Source: Cellvibrionales bacterium (GTDB taxonomy: Bacteria; Pseudomonadota; Gammaproteobacteria; Pseudomonadales; JAHEGP01). Taken from it: DNA of 32,082 bases. Below, one piece after another: positions 31,836 through 32,082 of the stretch (the first letter of the stretch is position 1; every line of letters begins with the position of its first letter). The stretch is taken from NCBI GenBank assembly GCA_024645065.1, contig JAHEGP010000005.1:1-32082 (forward strand), written 5' to 3'. The position numbers and the translations under genes are program-made. The notes below the pieces were generated by a model. It was given only the letters and a program-made list of their open reading frames with translations. It had not been told where the DNA came from and made no database searches.

Positions 31836-32082
31836 TCAGCCCCACATGACCCCGAGCAGCACACAGCCCAGCACAAGGCGATAGACCACAAATGGCATAA
31901 AGCCGATGGTTTCCACCAAGCGCATAAACACGGCAATACAGAGGTAGGCGGTCACCCCCGACAACAGCGTACCCATGGCAATATAGCTCCAGGGCATGTC
32001 GGTCCCGGACTGCATCAGTTCAATCCCCTTGAACAAGCCGGCTGCAAGGATCAGCGGTATCGCCAACAGAAACGAAAAACGG
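31836..32082 (-). CDS. uppP: undecaprenyl-diphosphate phosphatase, C-terminal part (cut by window edge)
   Basis: The last 81 residues of an integral membrane protein run off the right end. RFSFLLAIPLILAAGLFKG, then AYLCIAVFMRLVE, then GFMPFVVYRLVLG match the C-terminal helices of UppP/BacA, which recycles undecaprenyl pyrophosphate in cell-wall synthesis and affects bacitracin tolerance. The catalytic N-terminal half is outside the window, so activity cannot be judged. It converges with the CHASE2 kinase, 27 bp away. Confidence 0.87.
   Translation of the reverse strand, partial: RFSFLLAIPLILAAGLFKGIELMQSGTDMPWSYIAMGTLLSGVTAYLCIAVFMRLVETIGFMPFVVYRLVLGCVLLGVMWG

Overview
This is chromosomal DNA from a moderately GC-rich Gram-negative bacterium. 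BamC, the dapA-bamC-purC order, RsmJ, RNase II and UppP all point to a gammaproteobacterium. The mix of a WS/DGAT wax-ester synthase, a QTMAN-like glycosyltransferase, a DUF1631 protein and a CHASE2 kinase fits a marine or environmental lineage such as Halieaceae or Cellvibrionales. That placement is inference: the window has no rRNA or other taxonomic marker. I see no prophage, transposase gene, CRISPR array, tRNA or rRNA.

Left part (1-7,260): rsmJ (16S rRNA methyltransferase) and an HD-fold phosphohydrolase lie on the minus strand. A small leucine-rich-repeat lipoprotein and a PilZ protein converge on each other. A plus-strand cluster follows: voltage-gated K+ channel with a C-terminal zinc ribbon, MIDAS-like von Willebrand A protein, membrane-anchored J-domain protein and twin-CBS protein. 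An Smr-domain protein comes in from the right. Its stop codon lies inside the terminal repeat of a 166-bp non-coding palindromic element.

Middle (7,261-16,750): a gap carrying a 15-bp tandem repeat leads into rnb (RNase II). After it come a zinc-ribbon protein, a DUF4124 coiled-coil protein, a YpfJ-type zinc peptidase and a tightly spaced four-gene plus-strand run: tandem WaaP/InaA-type kinase, CgeB-like glycosyltransferase, methionine aminotransferase and omega-amidase. The last two overlap and make biochemical sense together, because the amidase removes the oxo-amide product of glutamine-dependent transamination. The first two look like a glycan or lipid-A surface-modification pair.

Right part (16,869-32,082): a WS/DGAT acyltransferase with an unusual basic, histone-H1-like tail is followed by the minus-strand block dapA-bamC-MBL hydrolase-purC (lysine/cell-wall precursor synthesis, outer-membrane assembly, purine synthesis), with TGATG overlaps between the first three. 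Next are a DUF3806 exported protein, a large DUF1631 protein, and a minus-strand run of apeB (M18 aminopeptidase), a QTMAN-like glycosyltransferase and trpS. The glycosyltransferase appears to lack any conventional start codon at the position where its family begins. A divergent CHASE2-type transmembrane Ser/Thr kinase and the 3' end of uppP close the window.

Most genes are core or well-known families. The parts that merit a second look are the palindromic element ending smr, the apparent CTG start, the double-active-site kinase, the basic tail on the wax synthase, the channel/VWA/J-protein cluster, and a hairpin series ending in an orphan terminator near 10.5 kb. I did not find a clear novel defence or mobile system.
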